DNA of 64,000 nt, taken from contig AP012044.1 of assembly GCA_000283575.1 (NCBI GenBank), positions 2,418,001 through 2,482,000 of the forward strand. The letters are read 5' to 3'. Below the pieces are notes generated by a model that saw only the letters and a program-made list of their open reading frames with translations, searched no databases and was not told the DNA's origin. The DNA is from Oscillibacter valericigenes Sjm18-20 (lineage in GTDB: Bacteria > Bacillota > Clostridia > Oscillospirales > Oscillospiraceae). This document shows positions 43,066 through 52,796 of the stretch, in pieces; position 1 is the first letter of the stretch, and every line of letters begins with the position of its first letter. The translations under genes and the position numbers were made by a program.

Positions 43066-43652
43066 GACGATTCCTCCTGCCGCATGGGCTGTGTCGTAAT
43101 GGTGACATCCGTGACACGGCTGATTTTGCGCATGCGGTGGGAGTCGATCTCGATGCCGGTCAGCAGCACTACAAAAGACAGCTTATAGGGTGATGACGTG
43201 TTGTTCCAGATTTTGAGCATTTGATCCTGCGTGGTCTTTTCGAGCAGAATGTGGACAGCGCTTCCGTTCTCCGCCAGTGACCCGCTGAGATATTTGCGGT
43301 CGATGACCGGATGGTCCTTGAGTACCTGCAGCGCGGCGCCGATGATCCGGTATTGGTCCGCCTCGCGCAGCTGCGCGGGTGCCTTGGAGTGTGCCGTGAG
43401 CAAAAAGCGGAGATTATAGCGCGTCGGCCGGATGCGCTGCAGGTTCTCTTCCGCCTGATAATAGCCGGCGGCGGCACCCTGCGTATCCTCCTCCACCTGA
43501 TAAAGGCAGATGGTCAGCTGGTTGTTTTCACTGTTGTGGGGCGAACACAGCGCAATCGTCTCGCGGTTGCCGACCGGCTCTGGCGTCAGATTGTCCCGGA
43601 GCAGCTCCACAAGCGCGTTGCCGGCTTCCACCAGCGCGGTATAGCCTGCCAT
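43062..43652 (-). CDS. DUF4255 tail terminator (Afp16-like)
   Basis: The 196 residues fit DUF4255/Pvc16_N, the cap that ends tube and sheath growth in Afp/PVC particles: ALVEAGNALVELLRDNLTPE, NQLTICLYQVEEDTQG, then LRFLLTAHSKAPAQLREADQ and DHPVIDRKYLSGSLAENGSA. The ATG at 43652 has GGAGG at eight bases. The longer basic N-terminal frame upstream lies over the end of the MORN gene and is rejected. Confidence 0.9.
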   Translation of the reverse strand: MAGYTALVEAGNALVELLRDNLTPEPVGNRETIALCSPHNSENNQLTICLYQVEEDTQGAAAGYYQAEENLQRIRPTRYNLRFLLTAHSKAPAQLREADQYRIIGAALQVLKDHPVIDRKYLSGSLAENGSAVHILLEKTTQDQMLKIWNNTSSPYKLSFVVLLTGIEIDSHRMRKISRVTDVTITTQPMRQEESS

Positions 43653-43707
43653 GGCAATTTCCTCCTCTCCGCTGCACAGCGGTATTTTTCCGGCGGCGGC
43701 CCGCCGT

Positions 43708-46110
43708 TCAGTTCTGCGCCTGATTTTGCGCAATCTCCGCCTCAAAAATGGGCGTAAAGCTGTCCGCGAGCCATTGGCACTGCTTGGCGACCCACCCGCC
43801 GGACAGCGCAGAGAGCGCATTGACCTGACGGGTAAAATCCGTCAGAGCGGTATAAAGGTCCGCAACGACCTCGTTCTGCTGGATCATGGAGCGGTTTAGC
43901 GCGTTTTGATCCACACTGCCTCTGGCATACGCCTGGTTCTGCTCCTCTACTTCCGCCGCCGCTTTCTCGCTTGCGGAGCGCGCGGACTGAATCTCCTCCC
44001 ACGCAACCTCCAGATTGATCAAAGCCGTCTTGGCCTGCACAGTCAGATTCTCCGGGCTTACGCTGCCGGGCTCCTCCGCGGTCTGGCTGGCATAGGAGAC
44101 CACCGCGTTGCAGAGCGCCGAAGCGTCCAGCTCCGCCGGATCAAACGAACACACCAACCCATCCAGCGGGACGTCTTTGCTGCTCTGACCGGTCAGATTG
44201 CAAATCGTCAACTCCGCCTTTTTCCCATTGGCTTTACACTGGCTCAGCTTCTTGTCCAGCGCGTCCAGCTCACCCTGAAGGGCATCCGTGTCTTCCTCAC
44301 TGCCGTTGCCGTGTTGGATCTGCGTCTGCGCATCCGTTTGCATCTGCAAAAGCAGTGTCTCGCTCTCCTGCAGCGCATCTTCGGTCTGTCTGCTTGCAAA
44401 ACTATCCAATAACGCATCAACCAGCTGTACCGCGTCATCCGGCGTCTTTACTGCCGCAAGCAGTTTCTGAAGTGCCTGCGAAGAGTCCGCCGCGGCACCC
44501 ACACCGGTCTCATCCAATGTGCTTAAAAGGTCGTCCATCTGCTTTTGCGCCTGACCGGTTGCACCAACGGCGTTGTCCGCGGCGGCGGCTTCCAGCGTCC
44601 CATTGGAAATCCACCGCAGCGCGGCGGGTGCACCGCGCTTGGTCTTTCCGAAGGCCGTACAGGTGCAAGCTTCGTAAGCATCGCGGAACTGCCAGTATTT
44701 TCCGGATATTCCGTCCGGCAGGGCGGCAAGTGCGCAGACTGCGGCCTCCCGGCCGGTACAGCCCACTGCGGACCAGATAAGATAATCTTCCATCGTATCC
44801 CATGGGAGCAGCAGCGCCATGGACGCCTCTGCGTCCGCAGAGATCAGCCAGGCGCTGTGGGCCGAGGCGTCGCTGTCCTCCTGCTGGTAGCTGCACTGCA
44901 CCAAAACTCCAAGTTCGGCGTTGCAAATTAGAAATCCGCCGCCGCTATACTCCGACTCGGAGACCGTCGCGTCGCCGAACGCCTCGCGGATCTTGTCTGC
45001 GGTCTGGCTCAGCAACCATTGGCCGTCCAGCGTTCCCCGTTTCATCTGACCTGCGTACACCGCTTTTCCGTTTGCGGCGTACAGCGTTCCGAATCCGTTC
45101 GGTGTCAGGTTGTTGGCACTTCCTTCGTACCAGAGCTTTCCGCTCCGATACCACTTGATTTCCCCGTTGGTCCGGCCGGAGGCAAATTCCGCCTGAACCG
45201 AACCTTCTCCATTCTCCAGGTAATAAGTGCCGTCACCTTCATAGCAACCCTGGGAAAAAGCACCTTTGTACTGCACACTTCCGTCCTCGCGGTACTCGGT
45301 GCCGTCGCCATCGCACGCGCCGTCGGAAAACGCGCCCCTGTATTTCACCGCGCCGTCCGGATAATAGGCGATCCCCTCGCCGGAGCGGACGCCGCCGGAA
45401 AAGGTACCCTCATAGGCCTTGGCACCGTTTTCGTACTCCGTTCCGAGGCCGCTTTTCTCGCCGCCGGCAAAGGCGCCCTCGTAGGAGACCTCGCCGCCGT
45501 CGTACAGAGTACCGGTCCCCTCATATACGCCGCCGGCAAAAGTGCCTTCGTAAATCAGGACGCCGTCTTCATACGCGCTTCCGTCTCCGGAATACTCCCC
45601 ATCTGCAAAGTCGCCCTCATAGACAAGGTTGCCGTCTTCCGCATACCAAATGCCCTGCCCCTGAAGCACGCCGTCCTCCAGCCTCCCCCGATACATGGGA
45701 TTCTTTTTGTCTTTGTCGTAGTAGACGATCACCTTACCGGACCAGCTTGGAATCTTCTGATCGTCCTTCCAAAAATGTGCCGTGAAGAAATGGCTCAGAA
45801 GGAACGGCCACGCAAAATAGTAGAGCAGCGCGATGGCGGCCACGATCCCGATGACCAGCAGAATCAAAAACGACTTGGAGATGAACAGCCGCCGCGTCTC
45901 GATGTAGTCCTCGCGCCTGGTCGGCTTTTTCAGGGCTGAGGCGGCGCCTTGAAAAGAATCCGAGGCCACCTTGGTTGCCTGACGGGAAAAGTTGGTGAGC
46001 CGCCGGATCCGCGCGCCGAGGCCCACAAATTTCCTGGTGAAAAACGCCCGAATGGTTCGGAAGAAAATCCCGAACGAATTGATCAGCTGTTGAAATAAGT
46101 AATTCAGCAA
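43708..46110 (-). CDS. Membrane-anchored MORN-repeat protein
   Basis: The 800-residue protein has a basic N-terminal segment, one membrane span at about 80-105 (FLILLVIGIVAAIALLYYFA), nine or ten MORN repeats to about residue 370 (pattern YEGxFxxGxxxGxGTxY), a region without match, and a C-terminal helical hairpin (KTALINLEVAWEEIQSARSA, AYARGSVDQNALNRSMIQQN) like the coiled coil of TolC-type proteins. MORN repeats bind lipids or proteins. The protein could tether the injector or its regulators to the membrane. The start is probably TTG 46110, with GGGAGG upstream at seven bases. Confidence 0.78.
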   Translation of the reverse strand: MLNYLFQQLINSFGIFFRTIRAFFTRKFVGLGARIRRLTNFSRQATKVASDSFQGAASALKKPTRREDYIETRRLFISKSFLILLVIGIVAAIALLYYFAWPFLLSHFFTAHFWKDDQKIPSWSGKVIVYYDKDKKNPMYRGRLEDGVLQGQGIWYAEDGNLVYEGDFADGEYSGDGSAYEDGVLIYEGTFAGGVYEGTGTLYDGGEVSYEGAFAGGEKSGLGTEYENGAKAYEGTFSGGVRSGEGIAYYPDGAVKYRGAFSDGACDGDGTEYREDGSVQYKGAFSQGCYEGDGTYYLENGEGSVQAEFASGRTNGEIKWYRSGKLWYEGSANNLTPNGFGTLYAANGKAVYAGQMKRGTLDGQWLLSQTADKIREAFGDATVSESEYSGGGFLICNAELGVLVQCSYQQEDSDASAHSAWLISADAEASMALLLPWDTMEDYLIWSAVGCTGREAAVCALAALPDGISGKYWQFRDAYEACTCTAFGKTKRGAPAALRWISNGTLEAAAADNAVGATGQAQKQMDDLLSTLDETGVGAAADSSQALQKLLAAVKTPDDAVQLVDALLDSFASRQTEDALQESETLLLQMQTDAQTQIQHGNGSEEDTDALQGELDALDKKLSQCKANGKKAELTICNLTGQSSKDVPLDGLVCSFDPAELDASALCNAVVSYASQTAEEPGSVSPENLTVQAKTALINLEVAWEEIQSARSASEKAAAEVEEQNQAYARGSVDQNALNRSMIQQNEVVADLYTALTDFTRQVNALSALSGGWVAKQCQWLADSFTPIFEAEIAQNQAQN

Positions 46111-46137
46111 AGGAAATCCTCCCAATTATCAGTTTCG

Positions 46138-46461
46138 TCAAAACGCCAGAATCCCAGTGCCGATCAGAATTCGTATCAGGGCGATCAGCACTGCCGCCAA
46201 GGCGATCAAACCCACGATGCGCCGCCTGCGCCGCCGGTAATAGTCGGCGCAGATTCGCACGGGCTGTACCGGCGAGCGGCGCACATAGCCGTCTGCAAGC
46301 GGCACGGGGATGCAATCGGCACTCCCCGCCTCGGAAGACGCACGATCGTCCCTGCGGGCAGAACGCCCCTCAAACCGCGCGGCCTGCCGCACAAGGCTAT
46401 CCCGAACTTCTTCGGAGCCAGTCTCCGTCTGTCGCGGTTCTTTTTCAAGTAATCCGGCCAC
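46138..46461 (-). CDS. Small single-span membrane protein
   Basis: The 107-residue protein has a charged, disordered N-terminal 80 residues and one C-terminal membrane anchor (IVGLIALAAVLIALIRILIG) behind an arginine-rich stretch (YYRRRRRR), so the N-terminus should be cytoplasmic. No family is recognised. The GTG at 46461 has GGAGG at eight bases; an upstream GTG at 46521 has none. Position between the cyclase-like and MORN genes suggests a membrane complex. Confidence 0.65.
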   Translation of the reverse strand: MAGLLEKEPRQTETGSEEVRDSLVRQAARFEGRSARRDDRASSEAGSADCIPVPLADGYVRRSPVQPVRICADYYRRRRRRIVGLIALAAVLIALIRILIGTGILAF

Positions 46462-46530
46462 TGCTGTTTCCTCCTTCCGTACGTCCCGCTCAAGCAGCGC
46501 AGAGCCGCGTGCTTTCGCCACCGGAACGAA

Positions 46531-49149
46531 TCAGCTGCCTCTAAGACCGACCTCCTGATCCGGATGCTTTTCCAGTTCATCGGCCAGATAGAGGTAATAT
46601 CTCGCGCCGCCGTCCCTGGTGTTTTGATGCACTAGGTCCAGAAAAATCTTCTTGGCCCGCGAAAAATCCCGACCGTACAGCGCATAGACGCCCTCGGAAA
46701 ACTTTTTTTGCGTGAACTCCTTCAGACGGCGCACTTCAAACGGGTCGCCATCGAAAATCTCGTAGATGCGGATTGTCTCCTTTCCGCCCACGCTCTTGCC
46801 CATATACCGGACGCCGTACTCCTGCGCGCTTTTTGCGACCGCCTCCGTGCAGAGGATGTTGGCCTCCAGCTTATTGCAAAATGAAATCAGCTTCCATTCC
46901 ACAGAAAAGCTCGGAGAAATAGCTGCCGGCTCCATCTGAAGCTCGTCGCCCACGATGCCGATCATGAGGTTGCCCTCGTCCAGCGCGATGCGAAGCACGA
47001 TGGCGGGCCGTCCCGTGGACTCCCGTTCCTTGTTAATCGCAAGGATCTCCTGCTGGACCGCGACCGCTGTGCTGACCGCCGGAGCGGACCCGCCCTCGAA
47101 CACGGCGTCATAGCCGTCGTATGTAAAGTTGAACACGGTCCCGCCCTTTTGGGATACGATGGAGGCGGTGCGCTCGATAACCTCGTTGAGGTTGTCGAAC
47201 AGCTCCCGTCCACCCTGCTCATACAGCTGAGGCGGGAGGCTGAACCAGATCATCATGATCGTCATTCTGCCGGAGGCAAACGTCTGCTTATCGACCTCCG
47301 TCAGGGATTCCTTTCCCAGAAGAGACAGGATTCTCTTCGGCACAAAGCGCTGATAGGACAGGGACAGAGCAATCTGCCGACCATCCATCTTCTCCATGGT
47401 GTCCACTAGACTGTTGAGCGCGTTGCTCATTCCCTCCAACTCATCGCCTGTTCTCAGCCGGACTCTGCGCTTAGTCTCCCCGGAGGCAAGAAGCTGCATC
47501 CCGCCCGCAAGCCGTCTCAGGCAGGAACTGATCCAGGCCAGCAGGACAAAGGAGATCAGCAGAAGCAGCACCGTCAGCCTCCCCGCGCTGCGCGCGCTTT
47601 GGATATATGAAGCCTGCGCCGATGCGTTTATCGCGCCGCGCCCAACGCTCACGACGAGCAGCGCGCCGTCCTGATACATGAAGCGGCACAGGCGGCCGTC
47701 GCCGCTCCAGTTCAGGACGCCGGACGCCGCGCCGTCTTTCTGCGCGGAGAGCGCCAGCTCACAGTCAAATCCCTCCGTCAGCTCCGCGCGCGTTCCGCAG
47801 AGCCCGCCCGTACCGGACGCCGTCAGAATCCACTCATCCTCCGTATTCTGCTGATAGACCGCCGCGGTCACGTCCCGGTAATCGGTGCCGGCGGAAGCCA
47901 AACTTCCCGCAAGCACTTCGGGGAGTTTGGCGTTGTCCCATCCGAGCCTCTCCAGTGTAAGCGACGTGCCGCTTTTTACAAACTGTTCCGCCCGCGCGTC
48001 AGCAAGCGTCTCCTGCGACGGCAGGACGTCATATCGCAGTACGCCGCCGGTCACAAGGCAGCACGCCGACATCAGCAAAACGCCCCATCGGAGCAACAGC
48101 GGCAATTGGAACGAGCGCCACTCGCAAACGGCATACCAGAGCACAAACGTCGCCAGCAGCACCACCAGCACGATTCCCCCAAGGATCAGGCCGCATTGCA
48201 GGCGGCTTCGGTACAGCATCGCCGACAGATTCAGAACGGAGCTGCCCTGATCAAGCAGGAGCGTCCCGCCATTTAGCAGCAAAAGCAGTTCGCCGTTTCG
48301 GCCGAGGGACAAGTCGGTAACGCCATTGAGGTCGTATCCATCCTTTTCCGGCTTCATCACCGACTGGAACTTCTCAGGACCGGTAAAGTCCGTATAAAAC
48401 ACCTCAAGACCGGCACAGTCCAAATAGTAAAAACCGGTGCCGGCCTGTGTAAAGTCCGTCATTATTTGATTTTTCCGGCTCTGGAGCAACGCGCCGTTCC
48501 AATACAGGCTCCCGCCCACGCCGGCCACAAACGTCCCGTCTGCGGACACAAGCGCGGTCTGAATACCCGGAACCGAGTAGGTTTTCCCCTCTATCAGACC
48601 GCTTTCCGTCCCGGAGGCGGCGTAGACCGTGGAGCTGTCCCCACACATCAGCGCAAATGAAACTACCCCTTCCGTTTTTGTGAAAGCGGAAAGGCGGGCA
48701 CTTTCCATCTGTTCCGGCACCGTATCACCGGAGCAGGGCTCCTTCATAAGCTGCGTGACCGTCTTTCCTTCATCGGAGATGCAAAAAAGCCGCAGGTCCG
48801 CAACGTTGCCGTCCGCTCCATACGCATAAAGTCCCAAGTAGAGATTCCGCGTGTCCAGATACAGCGCAGCGATTTTTCCGTCCGGAAGCAGCAACGGGTC
48901 GAGCTTCCATTCGCTGCTCCGCTTTCCGTTCCGGTTTCCGAAAACCACACGCCACGCCACGCCGTCACGTCCAACGGCGCAGACCGTATCATCCGCGCCC
49001 AGCGCCACAGCTTCGTACCGCGCCTGCCCCCGCCCGGTTCGAAGGACGCTGACGCTGTCCCCGATCAGGGACGGAAACAGCAACGCCACAAATCCGAGCA
49101 GGATTCCCGCGATCAGCACGAAAGCGCCCGCTTTTCTCAATCTCGCCAC
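46531..49149 (-). CDS. Membrane protein with degenerate class III nucleotide cyclase domain
   Basis: The 872 residues have an N-terminal span, a large beta-rich extracellular domain with repeats reminiscent of a beta-propeller (VGRDGVAWRVVFGNRNG, LLLPDGKIAALYLDTRN), two central spans near 335-385, a second extracellular domain, a span near 525-545, a HAMP-like linker and a cyclase-homology domain. Catalytic positions are changed: the first metal Asp lies in WFSLPP, the second Asp is kept (YDGYDAVF), and the Asn/Arg pair reads SFCNKLE. It is therefore probably a nucleotide-binding or non-catalytic sensor. A GTG start follows GAGGAGG. Confidence 0.75.
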   Translation of the reverse strand: MARLRKAGAFVLIAGILLGFVALLFPSLIGDSVSVLRTGRGQARYEAVALGADDTVCAVGRDGVAWRVVFGNRNGKRSSEWKLDPLLLPDGKIAALYLDTRNLYLGLYAYGADGNVADLRLFCISDEGKTVTQLMKEPCSGDTVPEQMESARLSAFTKTEGVVSFALMCGDSSTVYAASGTESGLIEGKTYSVPGIQTALVSADGTFVAGVGGSLYWNGALLQSRKNQIMTDFTQAGTGFYYLDCAGLEVFYTDFTGPEKFQSVMKPEKDGYDLNGVTDLSLGRNGELLLLLNGGTLLLDQGSSVLNLSAMLYRSRLQCGLILGGIVLVVLLATFVLWYAVCEWRSFQLPLLLRWGVLLMSACCLVTGGVLRYDVLPSQETLADARAEQFVKSGTSLTLERLGWDNAKLPEVLAGSLASAGTDYRDVTAAVYQQNTEDEWILTASGTGGLCGTRAELTEGFDCELALSAQKDGAASGVLNWSGDGRLCRFMYQDGALLVVSVGRGAINASAQASYIQSARSAGRLTVLLLLISFVLLAWISSCLRRLAGGMQLLASGETKRRVRLRTGDELEGMSNALNSLVDTMEKMDGRQIALSLSYQRFVPKRILSLLGKESLTEVDKQTFASGRMTIMMIWFSLPPQLYEQGGRELFDNLNEVIERTASIVSQKGGTVFNFTYDGYDAVFEGGSAPAVSTAVAVQQEILAINKERESTGRPAIVLRIALDEGNLMIGIVGDELQMEPAAISPSFSVEWKLISFCNKLEANILCTEAVAKSAQEYGVRYMGKSVGGKETIRIYEIFDGDPFEVRRLKEFTQKKFSEGVYALYGRDFSRAKKIFLDLVHQNTRDGGARYYLYLADELEKHPDQEVGLRGS

Positions 49150-49155
49150 CCGCGT

Positions 49156-49881
49156 TTACCTCCTCTTTTTTGCCTTGCGGCGGATTGCTCTCCCGAGATC
49201 ACCGATACTCCTTTGCACGGGGTTTTGCTTCTCCCGTTCCTCATAGGCCGCCTGCAGCTTCTCCCGCTCCGTGTGCCAGAGGGAGTACATCTGGACAACA
49301 CTGCCGCAGGAGCCGTCGTCCAGCCGGCTCAAAAACGCGTGTTCCTCCTCCGGAGCGAAAAAGCCACCCAAAAGGATTTTCTTGACCTGATCGCCGGTCA
49401 GCAGCGCCAGCTCCCGATGGTTCATGCCCTCCAGTGGGCAGACATGATAGCGCAGGCGTATCCTGTCGCCGGGCAGATCAACCAGCACATTGTCGGAGAA
49501 AAACGCAGCGCAACTTACCGCCGGCGGAAGATTTGCCAAGCTGAGCGCTTTGTGGAGCAGCAGTTCCGTATAGGTAAGCCGTGTTTTCCAGTCGTACTCC
49601 GCGCCCAAATAGAACACCTCGTCGATGGAGCGGCCCAAACATTCGTCGAAAACCGCCACAAGGCATTCCCCCGCAAGGAAAATTCTCTGAAACCCCGAGC
49701 AGTCCGACATCTGCTCAAATAAGTCCAGATACCGTCGGAGAAGAGGGCCCTCGTAGACGTTCAACAAACAGGCGTTGTTTTCGCGTTCCTGAATGTCCAC
49801 CGCCTCCATGAACGCATAGTTCTCCTGCGTCTCCAGAACGCGGATTACCTTGTACCGCTCGCGAATCAGCATCGCATCCAA
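49156..49881 (-). CDS. Protein kinase-like pseudokinase
   Basis: The 241 residues begin like a Ser/Thr kinase N-lobe (LIRERYKVIRVLETQENYAF). The catalytic loop region reads AAFFSDNVLVDLPGDRIRLRY at about 124-144, where a kinase would have HRDLKPDNVLV and then DFG. Here the HRD Asp and the DFG Asp are missing and the VAIK lysine place reads LLNVYE. I therefore read it as a degenerate kinase fold rather than an active enzyme. The tail is a basic helix. Start TTG 49881 or ATG 49872; both are near an AAAGGAGG tract. It lies six bases before the cyclase-like gene. Confidence 0.55.
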   Translation of the reverse strand: MDAMLIRERYKVIRVLETQENYAFMEAVDIQERENNACLLNVYEGPLLRRYLDLFEQMSDCSGFQRIFLAGECLVAVFDECLGRSIDEVFYLGAEYDWKTRLTYTELLLHKALSLANLPPAVSCAAFFSDNVLVDLPGDRIRLRYHVCPLEGMNHRELALLTGDQVKKILLGGFFAPEEEHAFLSRLDDGSCGSVVQMYSLWHTEREKLQAAYEEREKQNPVQRSIGDLGRAIRRKAKKRR

Positions 49882-49914
49882 CGCCCCTCCCCTCCTTTCG
49901 ACAGCCGGAGTCAG

Positions 49915-51684
49915 TCACTCCACAATTACAAACGCGCTGGCGGTCACAGTCTCATCCGCACTGGATACGGCCACGATCTCATAGGTGCCGGGAAGCTCAG
50001 GCGCCTGATAAGTGCCGTTACGGTCGATTGCGCCGCCGTTGGGCTCCTTGACCGACCAGAGGACGGCCTTATCCTCGCAGCCCACCACATCTGCCCGGAA
50101 CAGAAGAGAACTGCGGCAGGCCAGCCTCGAAAACTCCGGCGTCAGCGTCAGGCTGATTTTCCGGCTGGCAAGAATCCGGCTGGTGTCCCGCTCCGGCTTC
50201 TGGGCGAAGTAGTGAATCCGCACCCGGTTGCCATCGACGGTATCATGCAGCCAAAGCCCTATGCGCATGGTGCCCTTCTCCGGGTAAACCACCGCCGCCG
50301 CCTCGACCCACGGAGGCGTGATTTTGCAGCTTTTGCCCTTGAACACCTCGCTGTTCCCGTAAAGCAGAGCGGGCTCCTGATCGTCCTGAAATTCCACGCT
50401 CAATCGCACGTCCACCGCTCCCGTTCCGAGGCCGTGGGCAATCTCCTCGGAAAACACGCGGGAGTTGACGCGGATGCCGCTGGGCATGGTCAGGTCCACC
50501 GTACCGTGGGCCACCGCGTAGTCGTACTGCTCCGGGGACGGGATGCGGAAGTCAAAGTGAAGGTTCTTTCCGGCCTGCTGATATGCCGCGCGGACATCGG
50601 GCTTTTGCCAGTATTCAAGACTTTGGACAGATGTGGTGACGGTGAGCTCCCCGCCGAGGGAACCGTGGCTTTCCTGACGATGTCCAACGCTCTGATTGAA
50701 TGGCAGGTTTGTCACACCGCCGAGGAACACACCTCCGGCGGAATTGATCAGCTCCAGTTTGGCAAGGTAAATGGGAATATCCCGGCCCAGAAGGTGCTGC
50801 TCCAGCGCGTCCTGCTGGCGGCTGTGCGCGTGCAGCGTCTCCTCGTCCCGGCAGAGGCAGACGGAGGAGTCCGCCTCCAGATAGTTTTTGTAGTGGTGGC
50901 TGCCCAGTTCCAGATTCAGCTCCATGCCGGAGGGAAAGAGCTTACTGGTGACGTCGCTGAGCATCCGGGCCTTGAGGGGCAGGCTGACGCTGTAAACGCT
51001 CCGCTTCTCCTCACGGCTCTCATGGTAGGACAAAAGCACCCGGCCGCTCTCGCTCTCCACGAAGGAGCTCTCACCCTCCAAGGAGAAATTGACCGGCGGG
51101 GTCTTTTCACCCTTGACCACCAGAATCTGTACCTGGAATTCCTTTCCGGCGCAGACCGCAGTGGGAACGGAAAGAACCAGCGTCAACTCGTCGCTGCTAT
51201 ATAAAACGGAGACGTTCTCGTGTCCGGACGCCTCCAATAGCCCCCGGTACTCGGGAGGCTGCGCGGTCAGATACAGGCGGTATCCCTCGCGGGTCATATT
51301 GAATTGGCTGCTTTCGTCGGCCTCGCCGCCCACCGCGTTTACCGGCTCTACGGCTTTTTCGTTGTAGGTCAGGCACAGATACGCCTGCTGCCGGCCGGCA
51401 AGGCTCTCCTGCCCGTCCAGCATCTTGAGCTTGCGGAAAATGGTCTCCGGCAGGACGATCTCCCGTCCCTGATAGTCCAGCGCAAGGCCGCTTTGAATCA
51501 TCAGCGTGGTATCGTCGCTAACCATCACGCCAAAGCCGCAGACGACACCCGCACCCTGCATCACACGGTTGAGAAGCTCCCGCTTTGCGCAGTTGTACCT
51601 CTGTTCGATTTCAAAGTCCCGGACGGTCAGAAGTTTGCCGTAAAAATACCGGTTCCGCTCCAGAGGGAAGAAATGTTCATTCAT
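49915..51684 (-). CDS. eCIS-associated 589-aa protein with C-terminal Ig-like domain
   Basis: The N-terminus (LERNRYFYGKLLTVRDFEIE, then GAGVVCGFGV) matches a family I have seen beside eCIS and tailed-phage-like baseplates, with no fixed name. The middle is beta-rich. The last 90 residues look like a bacterial Ig-like domain (LACRSSLLFRADVVG, NGGAIDRNGTYQAPELPGTY), as found in fibre or adhesin proteins. It could be the tail fibre or a baseplate collar that recognises a surface. The ATG at 51684 overlaps the tail gene by eight bases; GGAGG lies eight bases upstream. Confidence 0.7.
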   Translation of the reverse strand: MNEHFFPLERNRYFYGKLLTVRDFEIEQRYNCAKRELLNRVMQGAGVVCGFGVMVSDDTTLMIQSGLALDYQGREIVLPETIFRKLKMLDGQESLAGRQQAYLCLTYNEKAVEPVNAVGGEADESSQFNMTREGYRLYLTAQPPEYRGLLEASGHENVSVLYSSDELTLVLSVPTAVCAGKEFQVQILVVKGEKTPPVNFSLEGESSFVESESGRVLLSYHESREEKRSVYSVSLPLKARMLSDVTSKLFPSGMELNLELGSHHYKNYLEADSSVCLCRDEETLHAHSRQQDALEQHLLGRDIPIYLAKLELINSAGGVFLGGVTNLPFNQSVGHRQESHGSLGGELTVTTSVQSLEYWQKPDVRAAYQQAGKNLHFDFRIPSPEQYDYAVAHGTVDLTMPSGIRVNSRVFSEEIAHGLGTGAVDVRLSVEFQDDQEPALLYGNSEVFKGKSCKITPPWVEAAAVVYPEKGTMRIGLWLHDTVDGNRVRIHYFAQKPERDTSRILASRKISLTLTPEFSRLACRSSLLFRADVVGCEDKAVLWSVKEPNGGAIDRNGTYQAPELPGTYEIVAVSSADETVTASAFVIVE

Positions 51685-52771
51685 GGTTTGCTCCTCCAAT
51701 CGTGGTATCATAGTGAATCGTCATGGTCTCATCAATCGCCGCGGGGACATATCCCCCGACCGTAGAGTTGATTCCGAGATAGGTGTGCCAGTCCAACTGG
51801 ATGCACTGCTTGAGCAGCACCAGCTCCATGGAGGTTCCGGCCGGGATCAGCTCCTCCATCCGCCGCCGGAAATCCTCCAGCGCCTGCCGGCTTGGGAACG
51901 TTCCCTCCCGCAGCAGAACGAAAAAGCGGTAAGGATCGTCGCCGTACAGTTTCCGGTACAGCTTCGGATTCCGGCATTCCGCCCGGTTTGGGGAGACGTT
52001 GAACTGCTCAACGATCCATGGGTCCCGGCCGGTCAGCCTTCGGACGGACCGGCGGATTCCCCCCACCGTATACTGTGTCTCATATTCCGGAAGCGCGCCG
52101 GAGATTCGGCTGATTAGCGCGTCAATATTCGTCTCGTCCCCGATACACATCCATGAGGCAAGGTAACGCAGCATCTCCGGGTCTGTGCTCTCATAATCCA
52201 TCCATCCCGGCAGTGCATAGATACTGTCCTCCATATCCAGAAACATACTATTGAAAATAGAGAGAAAGCGGCGCGTGAAATCGTCCTCCTGATAGATGGC
52301 AGGCAGGTAATCCACCATATGGTCGCCAGCCATACGGACCGTGACCTTGCGGACCGTCGGCGATCCGGTTCCCGCGGCGGCCAGCTCCAGCGCCAGCCAC
52401 AAATACCGTCCCCCCGTCCGAAGGAGGAAATCGCCGCTCTGCGCAACTGGCGGACCGAACCGAAGCCGCAGCGCCCGCGCTTCCTCCACTTCTCCACTCT
52501 CCGGCTCCAGTGGACCGCCCCAGCTCCGGTCGTCGTCGGTGTGGGCATAGACACGCAGGGCCGAGTCCGGCGGCAGGTCGGCGTCAATCACAACGCGATC
52601 CCAGCAAAAACCGTTTTCCGCACTGTCGATCACCGGCAGGCAGCAGAATCCGGAGGTGATTCGCGCGCTGTCGAGGCGCAGGCCGTCCCCCCACGGCTCA
52701 ACCCCGTAAAACTGCCCGCCCAGCCACTGCTCACGGCAGCAAAGCACCAGTTGTCTTTGTACCGGGTTCAC
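51677..52771 (-). CDS. Phage tail-like baseplate protein (P2 gpI / TIGR02242-like)
   Basis: The 364 residues contain a beta-rich N-terminal part and a conserved core DYLPAIYQEDDFTRRFLSIF, LPGWMDYESTDPEMLRYLAS and TVGGIRRSVRRLTGRDP, the layout of the P2 gpI-type tail wedge protein found in eCIS baseplates. GTG 52771, with GGGAG at eight bases, is the likely start. It sits between baseplate J and the fibre-like gene, as expected for a wedge component. Confidence 0.85.
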   Translation of the reverse strand: MNPVQRQLVLCCREQWLGGQFYGVEPWGDGLRLDSARITSGFCCLPVIDSAENGFCWDRVVIDADLPPDSALRVYAHTDDDRSWGGPLEPESGEVEEARALRLRFGPPVAQSGDFLLRTGGRYLWLALELAAAGTGSPTVRKVTVRMAGDHMVDYLPAIYQEDDFTRRFLSIFNSMFLDMEDSIYALPGWMDYESTDPEMLRYLASWMCIGDETNIDALISRISGALPEYETQYTVGGIRRSVRRLTGRDPWIVEQFNVSPNRAECRNPKLYRKLYGDDPYRFFVLLREGTFPSRQALEDFRRRMEELIPAGTSMELVLLKQCIQLDWHTYLGINSTVGGYVPAAIDETMTIHYDTTIGGANHE

Positions 52772-52796
52772 AGGCTTCTCTCCCTTCAAGCTGTGC

